Positions 36,207 to 44,476 of a stretch of 64,000 nucleotides of DNA are shown here, piece by piece. The position numbers and the translations under genes were made by a program. The notes under the pieces are model-generated. The model saw nothing but the letters and a program-made list of their open reading frames with translations. It had not been told where the DNA came from and did no database searches. Each line of letters begins with the position of its first letter. The first letter of the stretch is position 1. Origin of the DNA: Gammaproteobacteria bacterium (GTDB lineage Bacteria > Pseudomonadota > Gammaproteobacteria > Xanthomonadales > Wenzhouxiangellaceae); the NCBI GenBank assembly GCA_021772985.1, contig JAJFKX010000055.1, positions 1 to 64,000 on the forward strand, in the 5' to 3' direction.

Positions 36207-37913
36207 ATGAAAAAGCAATTACATCGTTTAAAGTTTCTAATAAGTGCAGTACTGGCCGTGGGCAGTATATCTTTACTGGCACAGGATTTTGATTTTGCCA
36301 ACGATGGGCGTTTGACTGCGCCGATTTATCGTTATGGCGATACTGCCGGCAATGGCCAGTTTTGGGATGGACAGGAGTTAGGCAATAACAACCTGCAGTT
36401 TCAGTACACCGGTGCAGGCCAGGCGGGGACCTATGTTTTTGGTATTGACGGCACTTTTACCACGCCATCTATCAATGTATTAAACGGCTCGACCTTCGGC
36501 AATATTATTTTTGGTGATACCGGCGGCAACAGCCAGTTCTGGAATGCAGCTGAGTTGGTTAACAACAATCTACAGGTTCAATACAGTGGTAATGGTCAGG
36601 CTGGAACTTTTCTGTTTGGTCTTGATGGTCGTTTTACATCACCGATTTATCGGTTTGGTGATACTGCCGGTAATGGTCAATTTTGGGATGCACAGGAGCT
36701 GGGCGATAACAATCTGCGCTTCCAGTACAGCGGCTCAGGTCAGGCAGGTACCTATGCATTTGGTATCAATGGCAGCTTTACCTCGCCGACTATCGAATGG
36801 GCCGACAATACCACCAATCCTAACGGGCAAACCTGGGCATCATTGGAATTGGCAGACCAGGATCTGCAGGTTCAATATTCCGGCCTGGCCCAGGCGGGTA
36901 CTTATAACTTCGGTGTGGATGGCACATTTACTTCGCCGGTAGTGCAACTGGGTGATACCGGTGGCAACAACCAGTTCTGGGATTTGGAAGAATTGGCCAA
37001 TAACGCTTTTCAGGTTCAATACAGCGGTAATGCTCAAGCCGGAACCTACAATTTTGGAGTGGATGGCACATTTACTTCACCGATAGTGCAACTGGGTGAT
37101 ACCGGTGGCAACAACCAGTTCTGGGATCTTGAAGAACTGGCCAATAATACTTTCCAGGTTCAGTACAGCGGCAATGGCCAGGCAGGTACTTATAACTTTG
37201 GTGTGGATGGCAGATTTACTGCGCCGATAGTACGTTTGGGTGATACCGGTGGTAACAGCCAATTCTGGGATATGGAAGAGTTGGGTGACAACACTTTGCA
37301 AGTCCAATACACCGGTAATGGTCAGGCCGGCACTTTTCTGTTCGGTGTAGATGGTGTGCTTGCGGCACCCGTTTTTCAAGCTGCTGACACCGGCGGCAAC
37401 GGCCAGGTGTGGACGATTGAGGAATTAGCCGACAATAACCTGGAAATTTTCTATTCCGGTAACCCCGGCCCGGAAGTGCCGACTTATGTATTTGGTGTAA
37501 ACGGTACCTTGAGCGTGCCAACGTTGGTGCAGACTTCTGATGCAAAATACAAAGAAAACATCGCGCCGTTAAGCCATGCACTGGACACGATTAATGCTTT
37601 GGAAGGCATCAGCTTTACCTGGAAAGATTCAGGCCGTGAATCAATTGGTTTTGTTGCCCAGGATATTGAACAGGTGGTACCGCAGCTGGTGCACACAGGT
37701 TCCGATGGGTCCAAAGCGGTGGAATACAGCAAAGTGGTAGCGATTTTGGTTGAAGCGCTGAAAGAGCAGCAAATTCTGATTAATGATCAGGCACATGAGC
37801 TGAAAGTCATCCGAGACGACATGGTAACTATCCGCGAGTTGAAGGCCAACCTGGAATGGCTGGAACAGGCACTGATGCCGGAAACTTTGCTACTGCTTCA
37901 GGCTAGCCGGTAA
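36207..37913 (+). CDS. Secreted repeat protein with C-terminal S74 (endosialidase-type) chaperone domain
   Basis: 568 residues from the ATG at 36207, with signal peptide MKKQLHRLKFLISAVLAVGS and onward to LLAQ. Residues about 40-435 are eight copies of a roughly 48-residue unit with the pattern DTGGNxQFWDxEEL...QVQYSGNGQAGTYxFGVDG. The last 130 residues are a Peptidase_S74 domain (SDAKYKENIAPLSHALDTI, SIGFVAQDIEQVVPQLV, KAVEYSKVVAILVEALKEQQ), which in phage tail spikes assists trimerisation and then cuts itself off before the Ser. A coiled-coil tail follows. The product is probably a trimeric fibrous surface or extracellular protein. No phage genes are nearby. Its stop overlaps the next possible ATG. 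Confidence 0.88.
   Translation: MKKQLHRLKFLISAVLAVGSISLLAQDFDFANDGRLTAPIYRYGDTAGNGQFWDGQELGNNNLQFQYTGAGQAGTYVFGIDGTFTTPSINVLNGSTFGNIIFGDTGGNSQFWNAAELVNNNLQVQYSGNGQAGTFLFGLDGRFTSPIYRFGDTAGNGQFWDAQELGDNNLRFQYSGSGQAGTYAFGINGSFTSPTIEWADNTTNPNGQTWASLELADQDLQVQYSGLAQAGTYNFGVDGTFTSPVVQLGDTGGNNQFWDLEELANNAFQVQYSGNAQAGTYNFGVDGTFTSPIVQLGDTGGNNQFWDLEELANNTFQVQYSGNGQAGTYNFGVDGRFTAPIVRLGDTGGNSQFWDMEELGDNTLQVQYTGNGQAGTFLFGVDGVLAAPVFQAADTGGNGQVWTIEELADNNLEIFYSGNPGPEVPTYVFGVNGTLSVPTLVQTSDAKYKENIAPLSHALDTINALEGISFTWKDSGRESIGFVAQDIEQVVPQLVHTGSDGSKAVEYSKVVAILVEALKEQQILINDQAHELKVIRDDMVTIRELKANLEWLEQALMPETLLLLQASR
36336..37526 (+). repeat. Eight tandem ~144-bp coding repeats
   Basis: Repeat units begin at 36336, 36513, 36657, 36801, 36951, 37095, 37239 and 37383. 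Spacings are 177, 144, 144, 150, 144, 144 and 144 bases. The units at 36951 and 37095 are the most alike at DNA level, suggesting recent duplication. All lie within the S74 protein gene and keep its frame. Confidence 0.85.
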
Positions 37914-37924
37914 TGGGGACTGTC

Positions 37925-39337
37925 ATGATTAGCAAATACCGGCATAGTTTATGTTGGCTGCTGCTATTGCTGTTGACTGTGACCGGTTGGGCACAGTCAA
38001 ATGTGATCAATAGCGGTTCATCAATCAGTATTGCAAGCGGCGTTAATGTATCAGTTGCAGGTAATCTAACCAATGGTGTGGGTGGCCTGTTTGATAATGC
38101 CGGCACCCTGAGTATTGACGGTGACTTCACCAATAATGGTGGTAATCCCGGCTTTACGGTTGGTACAGGCACGGTGGATCTGAGTGGTGCAGTTGCTCAA
38201 ACTATTGGTGGCAACAGTATCACTGGCTTTAACATACTTAACTTTTCAGGTGCCGGAAATAAGTTACTGGCTGCTGATACAAATGTTACTGACTCTTTGA
38301 ACCTTACCAGTGCCAGCCTGATCCTGCAGAGCAATACGGTTTCGATCCAGTCTGCGGACACAGCAGCTATCACCACCAATGGCGGTTTGATTGTTAGTGA
38401 AACCTCAGATGCTGCTGGGATAGTCAGCTGGGCAATCGGTACAGCGACTGGTATTTTCAATCTGCCGTTTGGAACATCGGCAGGCACTCCGGTGCCGGTG
38501 GTGGCCAATATCAATGCACCTGGAATCGGTGCGGGCAGTCTCAATTTTGCCACTTACCCAACAGCCACGAATAATTTACCGTTGCCGCCAGGTGCAACAG
38601 ATTTGGATATTCTGGATGCTGTTAGTGATGATGCCGATGTGGCGGTTAACCGCTTTTGGCTGGCCAATAGCGCAGGCTTTGGTACACCGCCTGCTTATAC
38701 GCTGACATTGACGCCCGATCCGTTGAATGATCTGGCCTTCAGTGAAGGCAATCTGGACGGCAATCTAACCGGGGTGCAATTTGCTGCCGGTGATTGGCTG
38801 GATGGCAACGGTGGAGCTGTGCCGGCCGGGTCCAGTGCCGATGTGGTGATTACTGCTGCAGGTATTATTCCGTTAGCGATTACCGGTATTAACGATCAAC
38901 CTTCATTTGTGCTAAATGCTGAAGAAGGTGTATTCGTAGGTGATTCAACCGAAGCACAAACCTTACCGGGTTTTGCAATTGATATTGACCTTGGCGCAGT
39001 GGATGACATTGAGCAGCAAGCCAACTTTTTGGTGGTAGTGGATAACCCTGCATTGTTCGCCGTGCAACCCAGTATCAATAGTGCAGGTACTTTGGACTTT
39101 GTAGCCAACTCTGATGCAGCTGGAAGTAATCCTGTAGAGGTAACGGTCACCTTGACTGACGGTGGTGGTACAGAGTTTGGCGGTGTTGACAGCTCTGATG
39201 AGCAGACATTCTTTATTTTGTTTGATGTCATCGAAGTGCCGACATTATCACCAGTTGGTCTTGGTATTTTGTTGTTGCTAGTGCTGGCTCTGACTGTTGT
39301 TACGTCAACCGGAAGGTTCAAAGCGCAGCACAATTAG
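37925..39337 (+). CDS. Exported beta-rich protein with IPTL-like C-terminal anchor
   Basis: 470 residues from the ATG at 37925 (GGGGA upstream). An alternative ATG at 37913 overlaps the previous stop as TAATG and adds four residues. Signal peptide in MISKYRHSLCWLLLLLLTVT. The body is Asn/Gly/Thr-rich with repeated beta segments (SISIASGVNVSVAGNL, TLSIDGDFTNNGGN). The C-terminus EVPTLSPVGLGILLLLVLAL then a short basic tail (TGRFKAQHN) has the plan of IPTL-CTERM sorting signals: PTLS motif, membrane helix, basic end. The usual Trp after the motif is absent. Likely processed and displayed at the surface, perhaps together with the S74 protein. Confidence 0.75.
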   Translation: MISKYRHSLCWLLLLLLTVTGWAQSNVINSGSSISIASGVNVSVAGNLTNGVGGLFDNAGTLSIDGDFTNNGGNPGFTVGTGTVDLSGAVAQTIGGNSITGFNILNFSGAGNKLLAADTNVTDSLNLTSASLILQSNTVSIQSADTAAITTNGGLIVSETSDAAGIVSWAIGTATGIFNLPFGTSAGTPVPVVANINAPGIGAGSLNFATYPTATNNLPLPPGATDLDILDAVSDDADVAVNRFWLANSAGFGTPPAYTLTLTPDPLNDLAFSEGNLDGNLTGVQFAAGDWLDGNGGAVPAGSSADVVITAAGIIPLAITGINDQPSFVLNAEEGVFVGDSTEAQTLPGFAIDIDLGAVDDIEQQANFLVVVDNPALFAVQPSINSAGTLDFVANSDAAGSNPVEVTVTLTDGGGTEFGGVDSSDEQTFFILFDVIEVPTLSPVGLGILLLLVLALTVVTSTGRFKAQHN

Positions 39338-39364
39338 ATCTTTCCCACAGTTTACGCTGACGCA

Positions 39365-39389
39365 ACACCGGTGGAACTTCCACCGGTGT
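39365..39389. terminator. Hairpin terminator between convergent genes
   Basis: A perfect 12-base inverted repeat around one C (arm ACACCGGTGGAA), 28 bases after the stop of the IPTL-like protein gene. The opposing solute-binding gene ends at 39652. No long T-run follows, so termination efficiency is uncertain. Confidence 0.55.
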
Positions 39390-39651
39390 ATTGATACAGC
39401 TAGTACTGATGTTGCCGGGGTAATCAGGGCAACTGTAGAACCCTATTGCCGGGTGCCATATTCAGCTGCTATCAGTTATTGGTGTAAGCCTGGTTTGTCG
39501 GCTTCAGTTCATTATCAACAGGCTGATAATTAGGGTGGGACCATGAATATGTTGATTATCTAATCCTCAATTGGGCAGATCGTAGCCCACCCAACCGTGT
39601 TCGGTGCTTCACCACCTGTCAAATGCATGGTCCATGTATTTGGATCACCAA

Positions 39652-40803
39652 TTAAAGAAGCGCCGGAAGAGGCGGCTGATTGTTACCAGTGGTGACTGGT
39701 TCACGAACCCAGAACTGGTCTAGAAGGGCAGCATTGGCAGCCGAATTGGTGATTTCGAAGAAGAAATTATCGCGATTGCTTTCCTGTTGTAAAGTCCAAC
39801 CTCCGGCGATACGGATCGCTTGCATGGTGGCTACCCGATTGCCCAGCAAAGGTTGCGGGTCATCCTGCGTCCCTCCTAATGGAACAATCTCGAATATCCC
39901 GGGGTTTGCTTCCATCGCTGTTCTCGCCAAATGATAGAAAATCGGCCCTACATCGGCCTCTCCGTTAGCCAGTGCCTGAGGCACGTCGCGGTGATGAATA
40001 CGATCGCCTACCAACCACTTTTTTCTTGCTTGATTTTGGCTTGGATTGAATACTCGATTGAACAGCCTGCCGGCTCTTCTTGCGGCCACAGTAATGTTAC
40101 CGGTTTCAGCTTCCACTTGACGGAATGCGATGTGGAAAATGCTTGAGCTGTAGTTGTTAAAACTGCCTTGTTCAGTCACCGGATTGGAAGTTACGACTCG
40201 AATATTTGGTCTGGCAAGATCCCAAATGTCGCGAATATTACGTGGGTTACCAGCTCGAACCAGTAGAACATTACCAAAATTGCTGAGAATCTTGGCTCTA
40301 TCACCATCGTTGTAACCACCATTTACTACTGAATTCATGATGCCGTTCGGACCCATAACAACCATCGGATTACCACGAATTTCCATGTTGCCAAAGGTCA
40401 GCCGCCCGCCATTTTCCAATTGTTGGATTGAGATTGGTGGTGAGGTTGAATAACCCCATTGTCCGGCGGCTACAAGGGGATTGGCCGGCAGGTAAACCTG
40501 ACGATGAAAGGCATTAAGAAAACGGTGAAAGTTGCCTGCTGTGGAGACCAGTAAATCCCAATCATCAGGGCTTGATTGCATGTGCCAGTCATCCAGAACG
40601 TTGGCTTGCCCGGTAAGGTCAGGATAATCAAAAGGGCGCTTTGGAATGGTGTCACTATCACCTTCGCGAAGCCAGATCAGGGTCTGCTGCCCTAATACAA
40701 TTGGCTCAGTGGTAATTTCCGGTATCGTGACCAACTCTGATCCTGTGAACCCCGGTATTGAAAGTAGGCAGGTGGTAACTAGTACAGTCAAACGTAACTT
40801 CAT
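39652..40803 (-). CDS. Exported solute-binding protein, orphan
   Basis: 383 residues. The ATG at 40803 has GGAGG at ideal spacing and gives signal peptide MKLRLTVLVTTCLLSIPGFT. The body looks like a type-2 periplasmic binding protein of the molybdate/sulfate group (substrate-binding domain): DWDLLVSTAGNFHRFLNAF, NIRDIWDLARPNIRVVTSNP, a QALANGEADVGPIFYHLA segment and a C-terminal lobe. No permease or ATPase gene is adjacent, so it may serve a distant transporter or act as a sensor. The ligand is not predictable. Confidence 0.7.
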   Translation of the reverse strand: MKLRLTVLVTTCLLSIPGFTGSELVTIPEITTEPIVLGQQTLIWLREGDSDTIPKRPFDYPDLTGQANVLDDWHMQSSPDDWDLLVSTAGNFHRFLNAFHRQVYLPANPLVAAGQWGYSTSPPISIQQLENGGRLTFGNMEIRGNPMVVMGPNGIMNSVVNGGYNDGDRAKILSNFGNVLLVRAGNPRNIRDIWDLARPNIRVVTSNPVTEQGSFNNYSSSIFHIAFRQVEAETGNITVAARRAGRLFNRVFNPSQNQARKKWLVGDRIHHRDVPQALANGEADVGPIFYHLARTAMEANPGIFEIVPLGGTQDDPQPLLGNRVATMQAIRIAGGWTLQQESNRDNFFFEITNSAANAALLDQFWVREPVTTGNNQPPLPALL

Positions 40804-41269
40804 TATTGGAACCTCCTCTGTTCGCATCTTACTTCTATATCCATATCCCTGAGGTGTTACGCGATAGGCTGATGCGAGCTTGAGCTATGTGGTTTTCCAT
40901 ATGCCGATGAAGTAGATGTTTACTTGTTACAGCTTAGCTCGCTTACCCATGTTGCCCTGCTTGATACAGTGTTGGCTTGAGTATGGAAAACTTAACAAAA
41001 AGAGTAACAGTCGAGTTCCCTGAAGTCCAAGGCTGTTCAATAACCGTCACATCGTTAGTGCTCTAATTACCATGAAGTCTTAAGTTAAGCTAAGCGAGGT
41101 AGAGAAATGCCCGAATTATTTGATGAATATGGATTGCTGCGGCTTTGTATCCGCCGGCTGCCGCACAGATTTTGATATGGCTTGATGTTTCGGGGCAGGG
41201 GATGTACAACTGTATTCATGCACTATCCGGCATGTTGCATTTGGATTAGTCACAATATTGGGGATTATC
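40804..41269. other. Intergenic region between divergent genes
   Basis: Divergent promoter region of the solute-binding and phosphoesterase genes. The only possible gene is a 22-codon frame at 41107-41175 (MPELFDEYGLLRLCIRRLPH, then RF) with GAGG upstream. It has an acidic-to-basic profile and no recognisable domain, and could be a leader peptide or chance. No RNA gene seen. Confidence 0.4.
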
Positions 41270-42778
41270 ATGGATAACGCTTTGGGTTCCATCAAACACA
41301 TTGTGGTTTTGATGTTGGAAAATCGTTCGTTTGACAATATTTTGGGGTCGACTTTTGAGCCGAATGTTAAGCGTGTTAATGATTTTTATCCTCCCGGCGA
41401 TAATAATATCCCGATTCCTATAGAAGCTTTTAATATCGGTGGGCGTAACGTCTTGTCGGCTTCGATTCCATCTCCCGATCCGGGTGAGTTTTTTCAGTAC
41501 ATGAATCAGCAGATTTTCGGTTTAAAAGAACCATTGCCGGTGAATACTGATCCACCCACGGCATTCGGTCCGTTGGGCCCTATGGGCGGCTTTGTCCAGA
41601 ATTATTATCAGGCAGTAACGGACTATGGATACCCCGAGTGGTTGTTTCCATCGATTATGAACCAGTATTCAGCAGAGCAATTGCCCGTAACCACTGCATT
41701 GGGCAAGGCATTTGCAGTTGTGGATACATACCATGCTTCAGCACCATGTCAGACTTTGCCGAACCGCTGTTTCGCTGAAATGGGTACCGCATTGGGCTTT
41801 GTGAACAACGATACTTATACCGGCAGCTACAACGATGGGCATAGCAATTCGCTTTATCATGGGCCGACAATTTTCAACCACATTGACGCTACCGACGGGG
41901 TGGATTGGCGGGTTTATTTTGGTGACTTTCCCTTAACCCTGACCATGTTCGATAGCTGGGTTGGGCTGCTGGAAGATAAATTCCATTTTTTTGATCAATT
42001 TCAAAAAGATGTCGACAATAACTGCCTGCCTGCATACTCCTGGATTGAACCGGCCTATCAGCTGTTCCCTACCGACAACCATCCACCGCACGACATCAAC
42101 CTTGGCGAGTATTTGCTGCAACAGGTCTATAACACCTTGCGCAGCAATCCGGAAATCTGGGAAAGCACTTTGCTGGTGGTCACTTATGATGAACATGGTG
42201 GCTGTTATGACCATGTTTTACCGCCGCCCGCTGTACCGGATGGTAACAACCCACAGTTCGCATTTGACCGTTACGGTGTCAGGGTGCCTACCTTGCTGAT
42301 TTCCCCCTATATTCAAGCAGGCACAGTAGGTACGCCCGGGGCAATGCCAGATAAGCCGCCCATCTATGATCACACGTCAATCCTTAGTACTGTGCGCAAC
42401 TGTTTCAAATTGAGCAAGCCGCCATTGAGTGAAAGGGAAGCCAAAGCAAATGACTTTAGTGCTTTTTTGACATTGTGCGACAGCAATTTGAACCAGGGGC
42501 CTGAATCCGTTTCTGTTGGGTTGTCGTTAGCTGAACTGAAACGTCAGGCAGTGGTTGAAACGCTTTCCAGCCTTGGGCAACTGTGGTGGGATGCACAGCA
42601 TAAAATACCAACGGATAAGCAATTGATTGAGACAGCATTAAATGCAGGGACCATTGACGATTTGGAATTGCCAAACATAGATGCCAATGCCAGCGATGCT
42701 CAAAAAATTGCTGACATTAAAGTCTGGATTAAGGCATTGTTTGGACGTTTGCCGGTGGGTTTAATGGAATATGAATAA
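41270..42778 (+). CDS. Phosphoesterase of the phospholipase C / acid phosphatase (PF04185) family
   Basis: 502 residues from the ATG at 41270, with GGGG upstream. The N-terminal IKHIVVLMLENRSFDNILG is the family signature, with the nucleophile region in ENRSFDN. Later motifs include CQTLPNRCFAEMGTALG, SWIEPAYQ, NHPPHDINLGEYLLQQVY, and VTYDEHGGCYDHVLPP, which supplies metal and catalytic His/Asp/Glu. No signal peptide is visible, unusual since most members are exported, so secretion by another route or a cytoplasmic role should be considered. Hydrolyses phospholipid or other phosphoester bonds. Confidence 0.88.
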   Translation: MDNALGSIKHIVVLMLENRSFDNILGSTFEPNVKRVNDFYPPGDNNIPIPIEAFNIGGRNVLSASIPSPDPGEFFQYMNQQIFGLKEPLPVNTDPPTAFGPLGPMGGFVQNYYQAVTDYGYPEWLFPSIMNQYSAEQLPVTTALGKAFAVVDTYHASAPCQTLPNRCFAEMGTALGFVNNDTYTGSYNDGHSNSLYHGPTIFNHIDATDGVDWRVYFGDFPLTLTMFDSWVGLLEDKFHFFDQFQKDVDNNCLPAYSWIEPAYQLFPTDNHPPHDINLGEYLLQQVYNTLRSNPEIWESTLLVVTYDEHGGCYDHVLPPPAVPDGNNPQFAFDRYGVRVPTLLISPYIQAGTVGTPGAMPDKPPIYDHTSILSTVRNCFKLSKPPLSEREAKANDFSAFLTLCDSNLNQGPESVSVGLSLAELKRQAVVETLSSLGQLWWDAQHKIPTDKQLIETALNAGTIDDLELPNIDANASDAQKIADIKVWIKALFGRLPVGLMEYE

Positions 42779-43017
42779 ATTGTAACTTGAAAGTATTTGT
42801 CGGATTAAAATTTGAATAAAACAAAGTAACGTGGCCAAGCTATAGCTTGAATAGCTAGCTCTGATGAAGTCTGGCAATGGCTCTTGTATACTCATCAGGG
42901 ACAGTTGGTTATTTGCAAAGCTTTATGAAAAACACGGATAACAGTCATTCAAATGGTAGGTATTTTTTGGCCTAGAATGAGTGCTTTTTGCCCAATAACC
43001 CCGCCAATTTAAACGAA

Positions 43018-44025
43018 CTACAAACAATCTTCGCTTAGTATCCTTGTAAACGGTGTTACGCCCTCTGTAATGAGTTCAATGTTACCAGAGAGAAAGAGGA
43101 TGAACCCGATTTCCTCTACATAGGAATTTGCACCTATCGAATCATCGAGGACATCACGCAAACCGTCTTGTCCACCACTATGACAATCATCACCTGATTC
43201 GCCTTGAAGTAAATCGATACCCCCTCCCCCAAAGAGAGTGTCGTCGTCAGCCCCTCCCAAAAGTGTATCGTCCCCTGGCCCACCTGATAAAAGGTCATCG
43301 CCACCCTTAGCCCTAACATAGTCGTTGCCACCTCGGGTTCTTATGATATCGTCGAGGTTCGATCCATGGACGCAATCCGGAGCGTCCCCTCCTTGAAAGC
43401 CAGAGACACCCGAGCTAAGGTTTGTAAAAAATCCGGTTGCAGACATCGGTACTCTTGAGTCGTTAATAATTGCGGTTGGAGTAGAAGCACCACCCAGGTA
43501 TTCTATTTTCTGCACAAAGAGATCTCTCCCAGTATTTTCTGTTGTAAGCCCACCGAGACCTACAGATGCTTCGTACAGAGGTAAAACCTCTGTATTTGTA
43601 TCGTCACCGATACCATCACTCTCGACTGTGATTGTGATTTCTAACTCGTCGTCACGCCAGTCTGTTGTACCTTTATTTAGTTCTGAAATTTGAACAAGCG
43701 TTTCTAACTCATCAGACCCGCCGCGAATAGCTACCAAACGATCTTGGAACTGAAGGTCTATTGTGCCGTCTTCGATATGGCTCCAGTTCGCTCGAAGGGT
43801 ACATAAGCCCAAAGGCCCAAAATGAATGTAATATGAGGCCCCTACGTTAGACGTTAGAGAACCAGAGATAGGATGAGAGCTAATTAACCTAGTGGGGGAA
43901 CAGCCTACCGTAATCACCCCGCATAAGAAGATACAGAGTATATGTAAGTGAGATTTTATGTTAAACATCCGAATTACAATTCCTAAAAAATATGATAAAA
44001 AAATCACTATGGAAGATTTATACAT
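43018..44025 (-). CDS. Envelope protein with RTX-type calcium-binding repeats
   Basis: 335 residues from the ATG at 44025, which has AAGGAG at perfect spacing. This adds a first hydrophobic segment (SSIVIFLSYFLGIVI) before the lipoprotein-like signal starting at the internal Met (43968), FNIKSHLHILCIFLCGVITV then GC. The true start is therefore debatable. The middle domain (about residues 60-220) is beta-rich and unrecognised. Residues about 235-300 hold about six RTX nonapeptides (GGNDYVRAKGGDD, GGPGDDTLLGGADDDTLFGG, GESGDDCHSGGQD). It probably binds calcium at the cell surface. Codon use is more AT-rich than the neighbours. Confidence 0.72.
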   Translation of the reverse strand: MYKSSIVIFLSYFLGIVIRMFNIKSHLHILCIFLCGVITVGCSPTRLISSHPISGSLTSNVGASYYIHFGPLGLCTLRANWSHIEDGTIDLQFQDRLVAIRGGSDELETLVQISELNKGTTDWRDDELEITITVESDGIGDDTNTEVLPLYEASVGLGGLTTENTGRDLFVQKIEYLGGASTPTAIINDSRVPMSATGFFTNLSSGVSGFQGGDAPDCVHGSNLDDIIRTRGGNDYVRAKGGDDLLSGGPGDDTLLGGADDDTLFGGGGIDLLQGESGDDCHSGGQDGLRDVLDDSIGANSYVEEIGFILFLSGNIELITEGVTPFTRILSEDCL

Positions 44026-44476
44026 AAAAAAACTCCTTATATTGTTGTGGGAGCCCTTTGAAAATGGCAATTATCTTCCAAGATTTTGATAGGCTTAAAA
44101 CTGGCCTGATTGTTGTCTAACTTTCGATAGGCAATTCAATAGGCGACGGCCACAGCATTATTACTACACTGTTGTGTGTAATTGAGTAAATCGAACTAGG
44201 CCAATTTGTGAAGCGCAGTTTTGAGAATTGGTGGCCGCTACTCCAATGTCTGCTTTTTCTCGTTCCCAAGCTGGAGCGTGGAAACGAGGTAAAAAGGTGT
44301 TGCATCAAGTGCAATCAGCGAAGAGCGTGGCGTTGGCATAGTAATTATTCGATAAAAGGTAAACTTATCTTATGCAATACCAAACAGCTGAACCATCAGC
44401 TGGTTCTGAAAATATTGTAAGATTGTGACTATGAGTAATGGGTGTCTGAATAACCAATCGAACTATTCACGGAAAC
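44026..44476. other. Intergenic region with a dispersed palindrome
   Basis: Divergent region between the RTX gene and the amidohydrolase gene, carrying the palindromic repeat at 44259-44288. Small frames here (such as 44208-44420) have no protein-like character. Confidence 0.5.
44259..44288. repeat. Dispersed palindrome, CGTTCCCA-type, copy 1
   Basis: CTCGTTCCCAAGCTGGAGCG then TGGAAACGAG: near-complementary ends around a CTGGAGCG centre. A second member lies at 59448-59475 with GTACCCA/TGGGTAC arms and the same GCTGGAGC core. Such short mobile-looking palindromes occur in many gammaproteobacterial genomes. Confidence 0.7.

Noticed and set aside
36336-37526. CRISPR or non-coding repeat array
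   Set aside because: Repeats are 144 bases, in frame within a coding gene, and have no spacers.
36207-37913. Prophage tail-fibre gene
   Set aside because: The S74 domain is phage-like, but a signal peptide is present and no other phage gene lies near, so a host secreted protein is favoured.
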